Positions 32,805 to 41,915 of a stretch of DNA of 64,000 bases are shown here, one piece after another. Source of the DNA: Neorhizobium populisoli (GTDB taxonomy: Bacteria > Pseudomonadota > Alphaproteobacteria > Rhizobiales > Rhizobiaceae); assembly GCF_019430945.1 (NCBI RefSeq), contig NZ_JAHYCB010000016.1, positions 27,555-91,554 on the forward strand, given 5' to 3'. The position numbers were made by a program, and so were the translations under genes. Below the pieces are notes generated by a model, which was given only the letters and a program-made list of their open reading frames with translations, made no database searches and was not told the DNA's origin. Each line of letters opens with the position of its first letter. The stretch's first letter is position 1.

Positions 32805-33179
32805 CCTCGTACCAGCCGCGCTACACGGCTGACAAGACGCAGTAAGCTTCCGGCGATTTCTCCCTGCTACCCGACAGACGTGTTGGGTAGAGCTCGTTCT
32901 TCCAGAGTCGTTCTCATGCAATTCCGGCTCGCCGGCATACCGAAGCTGCCGGCACACAGGGCCGGCCTGTCCCCCAGGTCGGCCCTTCTTCCTGGCCGAG
33001 TGGTGGGCTAGGACTTAGGTCCGTCTTGTGGGCGTTGTGCCCAAAGGGCCGCCTGAGCCCACCTTGCCTGCTATCCGTCGAGCCGTCATCAGCGCACTCG
33101 CCAGACCGATATCGACATTCCGATGTCCCCACTGCAAAGGGCAAATTCGAACCGCAGAACCTATTCTGCCAAAGTGGTG
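32805..33179. other. intergenic, nothing recognised
   Basis: 375 bases between the DUF7662-like gene and the 3' end of the lysR gene. Short open frames without ribosome sites or family resemblance. A C-rich GGCCGGCC... dyad near 32960-32990 may be a terminator element but has no T-run. Confidence 0.3.
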
Positions 33180-34052
33180 CTAGGAGCCTGAGTCAAAGCA
33201 TTCGATCAACATCTCCGTCAGCACGCGAACCTTCTTGGCAGGATGCTGTCCAGGAGGCCTAACGACGAAAATGCCCGCGGTCGGCGGCGGATGTTTTGCC
33301 ATCACCTCGACAAGCGCCCCGGACGCGACGTGCTGGTCCGTAAGACCGTTGGGAAGTCTGGCGATACCAAGACCTTCCAACGCGGCAGCTAGCAATGCCA
33401 CTCCGTTGTCGGCCTTAAAGCGGCCTCGTGGTCGAATGTTGAGCACCTGGTGGCCGTCGGTGACCTGCCAACTCTCCGTCCCCTGCATCAGCGCCTCGTG
33501 TTTCGAAAGCTCGTCCGGCGTTTCGGGGGATCCATTCGCGGCCACGTAGTCGGGGCTGGCAACGAACCTCGCGTAAAGCGGTCCAACGCGCCTGGCCACG
33601 AGATTGGAATCTGGCAGGTAGCCGATCCGGATGGCGCAGTCGAAACCCTCCGTGATGAGATCCACAAAGCGGTCGGTATAGCACGAGGTGACCTGGAGCT
33701 GCGGGTGTCGGCGCGCCATTTGAGAGAGGACGGGGGCGAAGTGGGTCGGGCCGAACGACAGGGGTGCGGCGACCCTGATCCGACCGCGCAGCTCCCCCGC
33801 AGGCAGGATCGTCTCGCGGGCTGCATCGATCTCCAACGAGATCCTCGCCGCATGATCGCGAAACGTCGCGCCTTCCTCCGTCAGTGCAATGCCGCGCGTC
33901 GTGCGCGCGATTAGTTGTACGCCAAGCTCCGCCTCCAGACGAGTGATGCGCCGGCTGACCATCGATTTGGACACGCCAAGCCGTTGCGCAGCGGGCGTGA
34001 CGCCTCCTGCGTCGGCGACTTCCACGAAAGCCCTGAGATCGTCGATTTCCAC
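33180..34052 (-). CDS. LysR-family transcriptional regulator
   Basis: A 290-residue LTTR. The N-terminal winged helix is VEIDDLRAFVEVADAGGVTP, AAQRLGVSKSMVSRRITRLE; the effector domain follows with RGRIRVAAPLSFGPTHFAPV. The frame opens at GTG 34076, but GTG 34052 has GGGGA upstream and gives the usual LysR N-terminal length. It is divergent from the YcaC-like hydrolase, the classic arrangement for a LysR activator and its target. Confidence 0.87.
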   Translation of the reverse strand: MEIDDLRAFVEVADAGGVTPAAQRLGVSKSMVSRRITRLEAELGVQLIARTTRGIALTEEGATFRDHAARISLEIDAARETILPAGELRGRIRVAAPLSFGPTHFAPVLSQMARRHPQLQVTSCYTDRFVDLITEGFDCAIRIGYLPDSNLVARRVGPLYARFVASPDYVAANGSPETPDELSKHEALMQGTESWQVTDGHQVLNIRPRGRFKADNGVALLAAALEGLGIARLPNGLTDQHVASGALVEVMAKHPPPTAGIFVVRPPGQHPAKKVRVLTEMLIECFDSGS

Positions 34053-34189
34053 CTCGCGTTCCCCTTTCTGCAACACAGCTCGCGCTTTCCAAGGCTACCG
34101 CATGAGCGAAGGTAATGACAGAATTTTTGTCGATCGCCTCAATCGCAGGCGCTCAGATCAGTTCCGAGTAACTCCAACAAGGATATTTC

Positions 34190-34837
34190 ATGACCTTTCG
34201 TAACGGCCTCGCCTCGCTTCTCCGACCCGATGATTCCGTGCTCGTCCTCATCGACCATCAGCCGTATCAACTCGCGAACGTGAATAGCCACGAACCGACG
34301 ATGGTGGTCAACAACACGGTCGGCCTTGCCAAGGCTGCCAGGGCTTTCAACGTTCCGACCATTCTCACCACGGTGATCGCGGAACGTGGCGGCAACCTGT
34401 TTCCGCAGATCGCCGACGTCTTCCCCGGCCAGGAAATCATCGACCGTACGTTTATCAACACCTGGCAGGATCCTAAGGTCGTCGATGTCGTGAAGGCGAC
34501 AGGTCGCAAGCAATTGTTAATCGCGGGTCTTTGGACCGAGGTTTGCGTCGCTATGCCTGCAATCCAGGCGGCAGGTGAGGGTTGGGATGTGACAGTCGTC
34601 ACGGATGCATCTGGAGCCGTTTCCTTAGAGGCGCATCAGGTTGCAATCCAGCGAATGATTGCAGCCGGGGTCAACATGATGACCTGGCTTGCGCTCGCCG
34701 CCGAATGGCAACGCGACTGGGCCCGTGCCGAACAGGCGGCGAAGATCACGGAGGTTATCGTCCAGCATTCCGGCGGGAGCGGCATCGCATATCTGTGGGA
34801 GCAGCAGTTGCTCAACACCGCGGCAAGTCGACCTTGA
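34190..34837 (+). CDS. isochorismatase-fold hydrolase, YcaC-like
   Basis: A 215-residue cysteine hydrolase. Motifs: VLVLIDHQPYQLANV with the catalytic aspartate, INTWQDPKVVDVVKATGRKQ and LLIAGLWTEVCVAMPAIQAA with the nucleophilic cysteine, then VVTDASGAVSLEAH. This matches the YcaC subfamily, whose substrate is unknown. AAGGA lies 6 bases before the ATG. Probably regulated by the divergent LysR protein. Confidence 0.85.
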   Translation: MTFRNGLASLLRPDDSVLVLIDHQPYQLANVNSHEPTMVVNNTVGLAKAARAFNVPTILTTVIAERGGNLFPQIADVFPGQEIIDRTFINTWQDPKVVDVVKATGRKQLLIAGLWTEVCVAMPAIQAAGEGWDVTVVTDASGAVSLEAHQVAIQRMIAAGVNMMTWLALAAEWQRDWARAEQAAKITEVIVQHSGGSGIAYLWEQQLLNTAASRP

Positions 34838-34893
34838 TACGCGGAGGCCCGTTAAGGTCTGGGCGTTACTAAAGGCGCAAATGTCTTTACGCG

Positions 34894-35835
34894 TTACGGG
34901 GATCGATTTCGAAAAACGGTGCAGGAAATACCAGCAGCTTGAATTTGAGCGCAAAGCTCAGTCGCCTCGATCCGGGTCTCTTTTCCGATCCTCGCCGCAT
35001 AACGCGGGCGGTAGCCAAAATTTCCGCCCCGCTGCCTTACAATCAATGCACGCTCGCTGTCGAGCGGCGGGGGTAGTTTGGTGATCGCGTTGTTAAATAA
35101 CCTATCCGCAACAGCGGGGTTGTGGTGAGCCGCCAATTGAATTCCCCAAGGTGCCCAATCCGCCGAAGACAAGAGGACCGGCTCACTCATCCGGCGTGTA
35201 TCGGCAAGGGCTTCACAAGCTTCCAAAAAGGTTTTGTCATCATCTAACGCTGCCGCTACCGCGTCGGGCGGATGATTGCGCCATGTCTCAACTAGACTGC
35301 CCGTGATCGCAAAGACATAATCACGGGTCTCCAACGGTAATCGACCGGAGAGAAGAAAACGCTGCAGGGCGTTTTCGCCTGCGTTGTATGCTGCAGCCGC
35401 CAGCCCGAAATTACCAAGTCGCTGCTTGAGTTCGTCCAAATACGCCGCGGAGGTATCGAGAGCAGCAATCACATCAAAAGTATTCGCGAGGCCGCGCATT
35501 TTGGCAGTACTGGGCGTGAATTGAGCAATGCCTTCCGCCCCTTTCGGGCTGACCGCCTCCGGGCGAAACAGACTCTCCCTCCAAATAAGTCGAGCGAAGA
35601 AGGAGGCTGGCACTTGGTGGCGATCCGCAACGAACTCCATTGTCGCGCAGAGGTCTCGATTGAACCAATCCTTGCGTATGCAAAGGCGTCGGCCGTCGAT
35701 GACACTTCGGTAGCGGCAAATTTGAATATCGTCATCCTTCGCAGCAGCGTCTTTGTGATATGGCATCACTGATACGATTGCCAAAATCGCTATTGCGGCT
35801 GTCCTAAAAGGGACCCAGGCGTGAAGAACGATCAT
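34894..35835 (-). CDS. lytic transglycosylase (SLT domain), secreted
   Basis: A 313-residue protein with an N-terminal hydrophobic export segment (FRTAAIAILAIVSVMP). The SLT domain begins at VADRHQVPASFFARLIWRES, where the glutamate is catalytic, and continues with SPKGAEGIAQFTPSTA and FGLAAAAYNAGENAL. It cleaves peptidoglycan glycan strands in the periplasm. The C-terminal 100 residues are not recognised but resemble a SPOR-like region (ELCAQIQAAGISCTVFR). Confidence 0.83.
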   Translation of the reverse strand: MIVLHAWVPFRTAAIAILAIVSVMPYHKDAAAKDDDIQICRYRSVIDGRRLCIRKDWFNRDLCATMEFVADRHQVPASFFARLIWRESLFRPEAVSPKGAEGIAQFTPSTAKMRGLANTFDVIAALDTSAAYLDELKQRLGNFGLAAAAYNAGENALQRFLLSGRLPLETRDYVFAITGSLVETWRNHPPDAVAAALDDDKTFLEACEALADTRRMSEPVLLSSADWAPWGIQLAAHHNPAVADRLFNNAITKLPPPLDSERALIVRQRGGNFGYRPRYAARIGKETRIEATELCAQIQAAGISCTVFRNRSP

Positions 35836-36284
35836 TCGATGGAACCCCCGTCGTAAACGAAGAAGTACCCTTTATAAGAGGAAGAAGTCGATCTAACGTC
35901 AAAAGATCTTTGTAGCGACTTCCTCTGCTCTCATCGTTTGATATGGTCCACAGCCGCCGAGGAGCCGCACGAATTGCGCTTGCACCATCACCGCACCGGC
36001 AGCTAACGGCGCGCTTCTTCGGCGGCGGCTTGGGAACATTGGACCTTACCTGAGAAGAATATCGCAATAGCATTACTGTTATAATCTTACAGCCCGCTCC
36101 CCCGCGCTTCACGCTCTGATCGTGCATCTGTCTCTCCTGTCATCCTAACCCAGAGCATCCACGTGCCGCCAAGTCTTGTCCCAGAGGTTGACCAACCCCA
36201 TGTTTGAGAAAATATCGGAGCTGGCAGACCCCGCGTAAAGCCAAAGTCTTTGTCCCGCTGTGGCGATTGCCAGAGAAGGAATCC
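35836..36284. other. intergenic, nothing recognised
   Basis: About 450 bases between divergent genes (lytic transglycosylase on the minus strand, membrane-anchored hypothetical on the plus strand). It probably holds both promoters. No ORF with a ribosome site or known motif. Confidence 0.35.
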
Positions 36285-36929
36285 ATGAGCATTTCAGTCG
36301 TAGCCATAATTTGTGTCGTGGTAGGTACAGCAATCGCTTCTCTGACCGCCTCACTGTACTTGAACAGCCGCAAAAAGCAGCGCATGGAGTCTGCAGAACG
36401 AGCGCGTGACCTTGCCTTCCGGATAGTTTTAGCTCTCGACGATATGGTCGGAGCTTGCTACGCCGCAGCCAACGACTTCCCCGAGATCAACGTCGATGAT
36501 CCAACGGACTTCGTGTTCCACTCTGCCGATCCGACGGTAAACCTACCTGCAGATGCCAATTGGTCCCTACTGACGCGCGAGCTTGCCGACGAAATCCGTT
36601 GGCTGCCCAACAGGCTGCGGAATATGGTCGACGGACTTTATTCAATCGAAATCGATCCGCCCGACTACAATGATCTGTTTGAACGACGTCAAGAAGGGTA
36701 TGCGAGGCTTGGTCTACGGGCAATGGACCAGATTGAAAAGATTTGCGAAACGTATGATGTGCCGCTCCCGGATCGTCCAGAGTTTTATAACCCGCGCAAC
36801 AATTTCGAATCCAAGCTCCAGCAAATGGACAACCTGTGGAAGCGTCGAGCCGAAAGTGCTAGTCATGTACCTGCAGGCAGGACAAACGTCAGCCCTTTGT
36901 TCGGTAGCGACGCTACCCGCCAATTGTAA
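36285..36929 (+). CDS. membrane-anchored hypothetical protein
   Basis: A 214-residue protein with one N-terminal transmembrane helix (ISVVAIICVVVGTAIASLTA) followed by a basic stop-transfer (NSRKKQRMESAERAR) and a mainly helical, acidic cytoplasmic part (RELADEIRWLPNRLRNMVDG). AAGGA precedes ATG 36285. No family recognised. It resembles membrane-anchored helical proteins of unknown function often found singly. Confidence 0.65.
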   Translation: MSISVVAIICVVVGTAIASLTASLYLNSRKKQRMESAERARDLAFRIVLALDDMVGACYAAANDFPEINVDDPTDFVFHSADPTVNLPADANWSLLTRELADEIRWLPNRLRNMVDGLYSIEIDPPDYNDLFERRQEGYARLGLRAMDQIEKICETYDVPLPDRPEFYNPRNNFESKLQQMDNLWKRRAESASHVPAGRTNVSPLFGSDATRQL

Positions 36930-37238
36930 TTTTATCTCAATCACTGGCTAGAGGCCGTCATCCGTCCTTCAGGGAAATGGTAGAAGACGCCGAGTCTTTC
37001 GGGGGGCTCGTCGATGGTAGCCATCTTTCCAGTCTTGACGATCAGGCTGCCCGAGAGCTTGGACTGGTTAACGTCCCGCGACACCGATAGAATTCGACCA
37101 TGCCATCCCGGTTTACCTGCAGAAGATCCTCTGCCTGCGCGTGCCCTGCGCGGGCAAAGCCGTTCGGATCTCCATGTCCTCTATATATGGTGAAGGCCCT
37201 ATGAAAGCCCAGTTTTAAGAGGATCAATCGCTCCAGCT
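36930..37238. other. intergenic with one possible small ORF
   Basis: ATG 36977 to TAG 37090 encodes a compositionally coherent 37-residue acidic peptide (MVEDAESFGGLVDGSHLSSL...), but the AGGG before it is too close to the ATG. I do not call it a gene. Nothing else seen. Confidence 0.3.
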
Positions 37239-37529
37239 CTAACGCAGCGTCGCACCGGCAGCCGAAGAAACCGGCTGCAATCTATGAATAGCAGTGGCAG
37301 CTTCTTCAGCGGCTAAGACGAAAGCCGCCCGTGGTTCGTCAAGGGTGATATGGCCCTGCGATGCGGCACTGCATGCGACCCACGCTTTAAGAAGCTTGGG
37401 CCGGACATCGACGGCCAGTAGTTCATAGGGAGCGTAATCGCATGGAAAGGCCCGGTAAGCATACCTCGCCGAGAGACGGTGATGATATGGGCACCGGCGT
37501 TGGCCATCCTGTGTCGGACAATTTGACAT
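37239..37529 (-). CDS. hypothetical protein, 96 residues
   Basis: The frame from ATG 37529 reads MSNCPTQDGQRRCPYHHRLS, then FPCDYAPYELLAVDVRPKLL and LDEPRAAFVLAAEEAATAIH. Composition and heptad-like helices look coded, with four cysteines in the first third that could bind metal. The family is not recognised. It may also be a decayed gene, as neighbours are. Confidence 0.4.
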   Translation of the reverse strand: MSNCPTQDGQRRCPYHHRLSARYAYRAFPCDYAPYELLAVDVRPKLLKAWVACSAASQGHITLDEPRAAFVLAAEEAATAIHRLQPVSSAAGATLR

Positions 37530-37590
37530 CCTCTCTGGCAGAGGAAAATGGGAAGCCCCAAAGCCAGTGTTGGTAAGGTAGCGGACAGGC

Positions 37591-37665
37591 TCAACGGAGG
37601 CCAAAAAAGGAAAGTATTGCCAAAACGATGACGACCGCTCCGACAAGCCAAATGATGCTATTCAT
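37591..37665 (-). CDS. 24-residue single-span membrane protein
   Basis: ATG 37665 gives MNSIIWLVGAVVIVLAILSF and FGLR before TGA. GAGG sits 7 bases upstream. One hydrophobic helix with a C-terminal arginine, like other tiny inner-membrane proteins of rhizobia. It is below usual gene-calling cutoffs. Confidence 0.5.
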   Translation of the reverse strand: MNSIIWLVGAVVIVLAILSFFGLR

Positions 37666-37867
37666 AATTCTACCTCGAATGTGATTGGGTGACGGAACCA
37701 TAAATGCGGGTTGAAGGCATTTTGTTCCAGCATCGGACTTAGGTCGGACAGCGGCAGTTCAAGGTCCACTACCACCACACACAAGACCGTCTTGCCGCGT
37801 AGAGATATCGACGTTGCTACCGGCCGCCCTATGTCCAATCTGTCACTTCAAAAAAGGCTGGAAAAAA

Positions 37868-38026
37868 ATGAAAACACCCTTCGTTGTTATGCTTACTGCG
37901 ACCTTCGTCGCTCTTGCTCTATCCTCCTGCGGCAACACGATCCGCGGCATGGGCCAGGATACAGCCAATACGGTTGACGCCACACAAAACGCGGGTAAAC
38001 GGGTCGATCGCGCTGCACGCCACTAA
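37868..38026 (+). CDS. entericidin-like small lipoprotein
   Basis: A 52-residue protein with a lipoprotein signal (MKTPFVVMLTATFVALALSS followed by the lipidated cysteine, lipobox ALSSC) and the entericidin core GNTIRGMGQDTANTVDA and GKRVDRA. Entericidin-type lipoproteins localise to the membrane and are stress-related. A strong hairpin terminator follows 13 bases after the stop. Confidence 0.8.
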   Translation: MKTPFVVMLTATFVALALSSCGNTIRGMGQDTANTVDATQNAGKRVDRAARH

Positions 38027-38039
38027 AAAGCGACTAGCG

Positions 38040-38066
38040 GACGCCCGCCAAGTTTTGGCGGGCGTC
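38040..38066 (+). terminator. hairpin terminator after the entericidin-like gene
   Basis: A 12-base stem GACGCCCGCCAA / TTGGCGGGCGTC with a 3-base loop, followed by TTCC. Very stable; the T-tract is short. Confidence 0.65.
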
Positions 38067-38087
38067 TTCCACTGCTTGTGTGAAGTT

Positions 38088-38186
38088 TCAATGCGCCATC
38101 CACACGAGTGAGGCGATGAGCGCAAATAGCGCTATGTTAAGACCCATGTAGTGAGCGCTTTGGCGTGATTTTCTTTGGTTTTCCAT
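38088..38186 (-). CDS. 32-residue single-span membrane protein
   Basis: ATG 38186 has a perfect AGGAGG site 6 bases upstream. The product (MENQRKSRQSAHYMGLNIAL, FALIASLVWMAH) has a basic N-terminus and one membrane helix. The ribosome site makes this one of the better supported tiny genes here. Confidence 0.6.
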   Translation of the reverse strand: MENQRKSRQSAHYMGLNIALFALIASLVWMAH

Positions 38187-38268
38187 AACGGTTCCTCCTG
38201 GAGATCAAAGCCCCCAGAAGTTGAATCGTTCCACAAGACAGTCGCGGCCGATTTATGAGCCTGCCAAA

Positions 38269-38400
38269 TCATCGTGCTTGTCGAATCGAACCGGTCAAAA
38301 CAGGATCAATGGCCTCAAGTTGCCGCCAAGCAACCGACGCGCCAAAGAGAAGAACCGCAATGAGCGGTACCAACAAAAGAACCAAACCACTGTTACGCAT
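38269..38400 (-). CDS. 43-residue single-span membrane protein
   Basis: ATG 38400 preceded by AGGTTAAGG. The product MRNSGLVLLLVPLIAVLLFG, ASVAWRQLEAIDPVLTGS has one N-terminal membrane helix and an exported or cytoplasmic polar tail. Unknown family; it could alternatively be a cleaved secreted peptide. Confidence 0.5.
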   Translation of the reverse strand: MRNSGLVLLLVPLIAVLLFGASVAWRQLEAIDPVLTGSIRQAR

Positions 38401-38644
38401 AACCTTAACCTCGGCTGCCCCGGCCTATGTCGGGAAGATGCCGTCGCCTGGTAAATGTGGAGTTAAGGTCGTGCCGGTTCTGCACAGCATGGTCGTAGCG
38501 CGCGGCAGTTGTCAGCGACTGGCGCAAGTGATGGAGCTACGTTACTTTGCGCCTACAGACGAGGGCGCCTTAATTTCTTCGACCGCTCCACCACCGCGGG
38601 ATCTCCCCCAACGGAAATCTTACGACAGATTTTCCTACGAGCAC

Positions 38645-38672
38645 AAAAAAAGCCCCTCCGATCCGGAGGGGC
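38645..38672 (-). terminator. Rho-independent terminator of the GCG_CRPN gene
   Basis: Minus-strand hairpin GCCCCTCC / GGAGGGGC with a GGATC-type loop followed by seven T. Directly downstream of the 38678 stop. Confidence 0.85.
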
Positions 38673-38677
38673 TGTAA

Positions 38678-38977
38678 TCACCATTGACGGTAAATTCGGC
38701 GCTCGCGCCAATCCCGACGCGGTGGCCCATGGCGTTCCCAACGGTCGCGCCGTTCCGCTCTATCTGAGTAATAGCGGGGCCGCGGCGGTGGCTCCCAGCG
38801 GTTTGGCCGGCAGTTGCCCCGCGGCGTGATGTGGTACCCGCGACCGCAAGCGTAGTCGACCGTGACAACGTTTGATGCTCTCGGCGTGTCAACATTGCCA
38901 AACGGCAAGGCATTTGCAGATCCGCCACCTAGAATGCCGGAGATCATCAGAGTTGCTGCAAGCATGATTTTGCGCAT
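38678..38977 (-). CDS. GCG_CRPN-type secreted small protein
   Basis: A 99-residue protein with signal peptide (MRKIMLAATLMISGILGGGS, cleavage after NALP or SANA) and the hallmark CGRGYHITPRGNCRPNRW, the GCG_CRPN prefix motif. The tail is rich in arginine, proline and tryptophan (RAERRDRWERHGPPRRDWRE). AAGGAGG lies 8 bases before the ATG. Exported; function unknown. Confidence 0.8.
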   Translation of the reverse strand: MRKIMLAATLMISGILGGGSANALPFGNVDTPRASNVVTVDYACGRGYHITPRGNCRPNRWEPPPRPRYYSDRAERRDRWERHGPPRRDWRERRIYRQW

Positions 38978-39082
38978 CGTTTATCCTCCTTGGACAAAAT
39001 GATCTAGCTCCGTGTCTGCTGAACGCTGGCTGAACGGCCCACGCGCGCGAGCGCGTGCATAAGAAAACATCGACTCTTTGGC

Positions 39083-39320
39083 TTAATGAAGTTGAGTGAA
39101 TTTTAAGCGCGCCGCATCGACCGTCATACTCGTGTCGAGCGCCGCTCGTATCGCCGACACGGCGTTGGCGAAATTCACGTCCGTCCGTTCAGGCCATTTC
39201 GATCGCAGAAACTTGTGCGCATCGAACGGCGAAAAGATTTAAGTCGTCTCCAATTCGGACAGGCCGATCCAGATCTTGTTGGTCTTTGTCGTTTCTTCCC
39301 AAGTAAGAGTGTGGGAGGAG
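39083..39320 (-). pseudogene. DUF982-like gene with internal stop
   Basis: Minus-strand frame reads KIWIGLSELETT, then TAA (39239-39241), then IFSPFDAHKFLRSKWPERTD and NFANAVSAIRAALDTSMTVD, AARLKF. The order matches DUF982 proteins (SPxDAxxFLxxxWP, then xAxxACxxAL). No start codon remains upstream of the stop. An intact DUF982 gene follows nearby. Confidence 0.5.
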
Positions 39321-39372
39321 ACGCACCCGAGCAAAGAGCACCTGCTCGGTTGGCAATGGCAACTTCTCAAAG

Positions 39373-39582
39373 TCAGTTCGCCGCCTTCAAGAAAGCCCGA
39401 CGCGCTTCCGCGTTCGACATGCGTCCGTCAGCAGCGGCTGAACATGCCCGCATCGCTTCTTCCCACACGCGCCCCGTGTGCCGCGCATGCTGGATGAAGC
39501 TGCGAGCCTGAGCGGCGCTGGCTATCGTGATGCGGAGTTCGCCGTCATTCACGCGAACCGGGTCGTTCCACTGACTGTCCAT
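39373..39582 (-). CDS. DUF982-family protein
   Basis: A 69-residue protein: WNDPVRVNDGELRITIASAA, QARSFIQHARHTGRVWEEAM, RACSAAADGRMSNAEARRAF. This is the DUF982 pattern (PVxV, WPxxxG, ACxxAxxGxxSxExARxAFxxAA). GGGAG 7 bases before the ATG. Function unknown; the family is expanded in Rhizobiales. Confidence 0.7.
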   Translation of the reverse strand: MDSQWNDPVRVNDGELRITIASAAQARSFIQHARHTGRVWEEAMRACSAAADGRMSNAEARRAFLKAAN

Positions 39583-40149
39583 AAGAGGCTCCCTATTTGT
39601 AACAAGGGTACATCATCCGTGACCATTGCGGTGGATTGAAGGCGGGGCAAAGCAACATTCCGACCCCGGCGAGAGCGGCAAGGGCAACCTTTCCATCCTC
39701 AAGCAGACGACGTCGTCGTGAAGTACGCAAACACGTCGTGCTGCAAGAGTGCTTAGTCGGAGGATAGGGCCGGTCATGCAAGTCTCGCTCAATCGGGCGA
39801 AAGCTTTCCAAAGTCGGATTTGACGTTCAAGCCGTACCGCTCGGAAACCCGAGGTTTCCAATGAAGCTGCCAAACAACGGCCTACGATAAGCCTGGTCCG
39901 TTCACTTGCCGGTTGACTTGATTGCCGGACGCAGCCCGCCGCTACCGGCTGCACCCTGTCGTGGCCATCAGCCTCCCATTGACCATGGCTCCCGATCCCT
40001 TCAGGTCGTCATTCCCCTCCCTCTCCTGCAGGGATTGCTTTTTCAAGTCAGTACCGCGACCGCGCTCCTAGAAACCAATCCGACGGGGATCTTCAGGTAG
40101 ATGGATCTGCCCTGATCGTTTTGGCAGCTCGGCCGCCCGAGCAAGAACT
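39583..40149. other. intergenic, no gene recognised
   Basis: About 570 bases with several short open frames on the minus strand but no ribosome sites, family motifs or consistent codon use. Confidence 0.35.
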
Positions 40150-40430
40150 GCGTCAGATGTCGAGACCATCGGCCGGCTGCACCCCGGCGACGTCCCCGAA
40201 AAGAATGCCCGCATATAGCGTGACGTCCGCGATGGAGAAGCGGGCCCTTGCAGGGAAAGGGGAGTGGGAAGAATTCGTCGAACTGGGTCCATGACGCGCT
40301 CGTGAGCGTCGGCTCTCCACTGAGGTTGTCGATTTATTCCGCAATGGCAGTCGCGTCGGAAATAAGAGTTCCATCATCAAGTTCCAGGACAGGAACGGTT
40401 GAGGCGAAGAGAAGACAAACCTTGGTCGTA
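40150..40430 (-). pseudogene. glutathione S-transferase remnant
   Basis: The N-terminal thioredoxin-domain end is recognisable as TVPVLELDDGTLISDATAIA, followed by TAA in place of the expected tyrosine and IDNLSGEPTLT. After a deletion and frameshift, RARFSIADVTLYAGILFGDV AGVQ corresponds to the GST C-terminal helix. Start and middle are lost. Confidence 0.6.
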
Positions 40431-40835
40431 CCCCGCTGCCAAATTTGCCTTACAATGGGAAGGGCCGACCCACGCGGCGGGCCGGCCCTGATATGCCACC
40501 CTTGATTGTGATCGGAGCAACGCCTCGGATATAGGACCTTTGTCTTGTCCCAGACGGACGGTGTGACTCCCGCTTCTTTCTCGATGCTGTCTGACAAGCT
40601 TTGTTAGGATCATCAACAATCCGCTGATTTTTGACCATGCTGCTGATGACTTCACACATCTTCGACTGGGGCACCATTATGGCGCTCGACCTGAGTGCGT
40701 CGGAGGATAAGATCTAGCGGATCTCTTTTGGCGTCCACTCGATATCTCACAGCCGATCAGCGCGTCGTCTGGTCATACCAAGGCGAAGTCGCGGCGAGCT
40801 TGAAACAACTTTTCGTACGGCTGGACGGCGAGTGC
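40431..40835. other. intergenic or decayed, nothing recognised
   Basis: About 400 bases upstream of the GST remnant. A minus-strand GC-rich dyad near 40470-40490 (GGGCCGACCC...GGGCCGGCCC) may be a terminator. No supported ORF. Confidence 0.3.
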
Positions 40836-41012
40836 TTAATGCCGATTTTGAGAAGCCGGGGCGCGGATGGCCTGACTTTTTTCCATGAGGTCATTAAGGC
40901 TGATCAAATTTTCATAAAGTTTCGTCAATCGCCGGCGACATTCGGCCAAGCGGGCGACACATTCTTCGGAGGCCGTATCGGGCTCTGTGATTTCGAAGTT
41001 ACTATCGGTCAT
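40836..41012 (-). CDS. 58-residue helical hypothetical protein
   Basis: ATG 41012 to TAA 40836 encodes MTDSNFEITEPDTASEECVA, RLAECRRRLTKLYENLISLN, DLMEKSQAIRAPASQ. Amphipathic coiled-coil-like composition looks coded; no strong ribosome site. It lies 99 bases downstream of the DUF6894 remnant on the same strand. Confidence 0.4.
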   Translation of the reverse strand: MTDSNFEITEPDTASEECVARLAECRRRLTKLYENLISLNDLMEKSQAIRAPASQNRH

Positions 41013-41110
41013 AAGGGTTCGCTGAATTCGGTGGATGGCTCAGAGCGCGATATTCATCCCGTGAGCTTGTGCGGTGCTTGCCCGGAGTTGAACGATGGAA
41101 GCAAAAATAT

Positions 41111-41337
41111 CTAGCTTTGCCAAAGGCCCGCAAGGTGCATCGTCCCGATGAATACTTTGCGATCGCTCTCATCGCGGACGCTCACTGTGATTTCGACCGC
41201 CGGTTCTGGCATCTCATCTCTTTCGAGATCCGATACGATCCTGGCAGCTTCTTCCTAACGGACTCAGGGTGAAGCAATTCCACGCTTTCGTCATCGCGCA
41301 TCGGGCCGCTGACGATGTCAAAGAAATACTTGGGCAT
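41111..41337 (-). pseudogene. DUF6894-family gene with one frameshift
   Basis: ATG 41337 opens MPKYFFDIVSGPMRDDESVE and LLHPESVRK, the standard DUF6894 start. One base is missing near 41245. The next frame continues EAARIVSDLERDEMPEPAVE, ITVSVRDESDRKVFIGTMHL and stops at 41111. Otherwise the gene is intact, so the loss is recent or a sequence error. Confidence 0.65.
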
Positions 41338-41564
41338 GCAACATCTTTTAGCTTTGAGTCGTCAGACCCAAAACCAATCTAACCTCTAAAAAAGTCCCTA
41401 GGCCGCTTCTCCATCAGCCCGGTTCTCTCACGGGACGGGACCAAGCTTATCCATGAAAGAGGTTGGGCTATCAATGCTTAGTGCCGGCCTTCCAGTGGCT
41501 TGCTCCAGAAGCACAATGCGCTCAGCTCGGTGAGCGGGTCGACCCGACCTCGTCCTGATCGGGT

Positions 41565-41915
41565 TCAAATTTCTACTGCCCTGAAATCCCGCATCAACTC
41601 ATCGACCTTGCCAATGGCTACAACCTTCATCGTGAATTTGCGCTTTCCCTTCGGCCGCCACCGACGGATATCCTTCAATCCCGGTCTAATGCCGACACGG
41701 CTTTTCTGCAGGTACCATTCGGAAAATTCAGCGTAGACCGCTTGGCAGTCGGCCGATACTTCAGCGTAGGTCGCCTTGCGGCCGCACTTCTTGTTAGAGC
41801 ATTCGATGATGTCGGTCTGCTCCGGCTGGCCTCCGCCGTGGAGAAGGTCACTACCGCATTTGCCGCAGACCGGCTCCCCCAAATGTCTTAAGTCGTCATC
41901 GTGGTCGGACATCAT
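41565..41915 (-). CDS. zinc-ribbon hypothetical protein
   Basis: A 116-residue protein with two CxxC-type pairs in VCGKCGSD and IECSNKKCGRKA, probably one zinc ribbon (residues 17-46). The rest is basic and helical (RPKGKRKFTMKVVAIGKVDE). Two adjacent ATGs; GGGA is near the second. Unknown family. Confidence 0.55.
   Translation of the reverse strand: MMSDHDDDLRHLGEPVCGKCGSDLLHGGGQPEQTDIIECSNKKCGRKATYAEVSADCQAVYAEFSEWYLQKSRVGIRPGLKDIRRWRPKGKRKFTMKVVAIGKVDELMRDFRAVEI

Noticed and set aside
40695..41114. 139-codon plus-strand open frame
   Set aside because: It is antisense to a better-looking 58-residue minus-strand frame and has no ribosome site.
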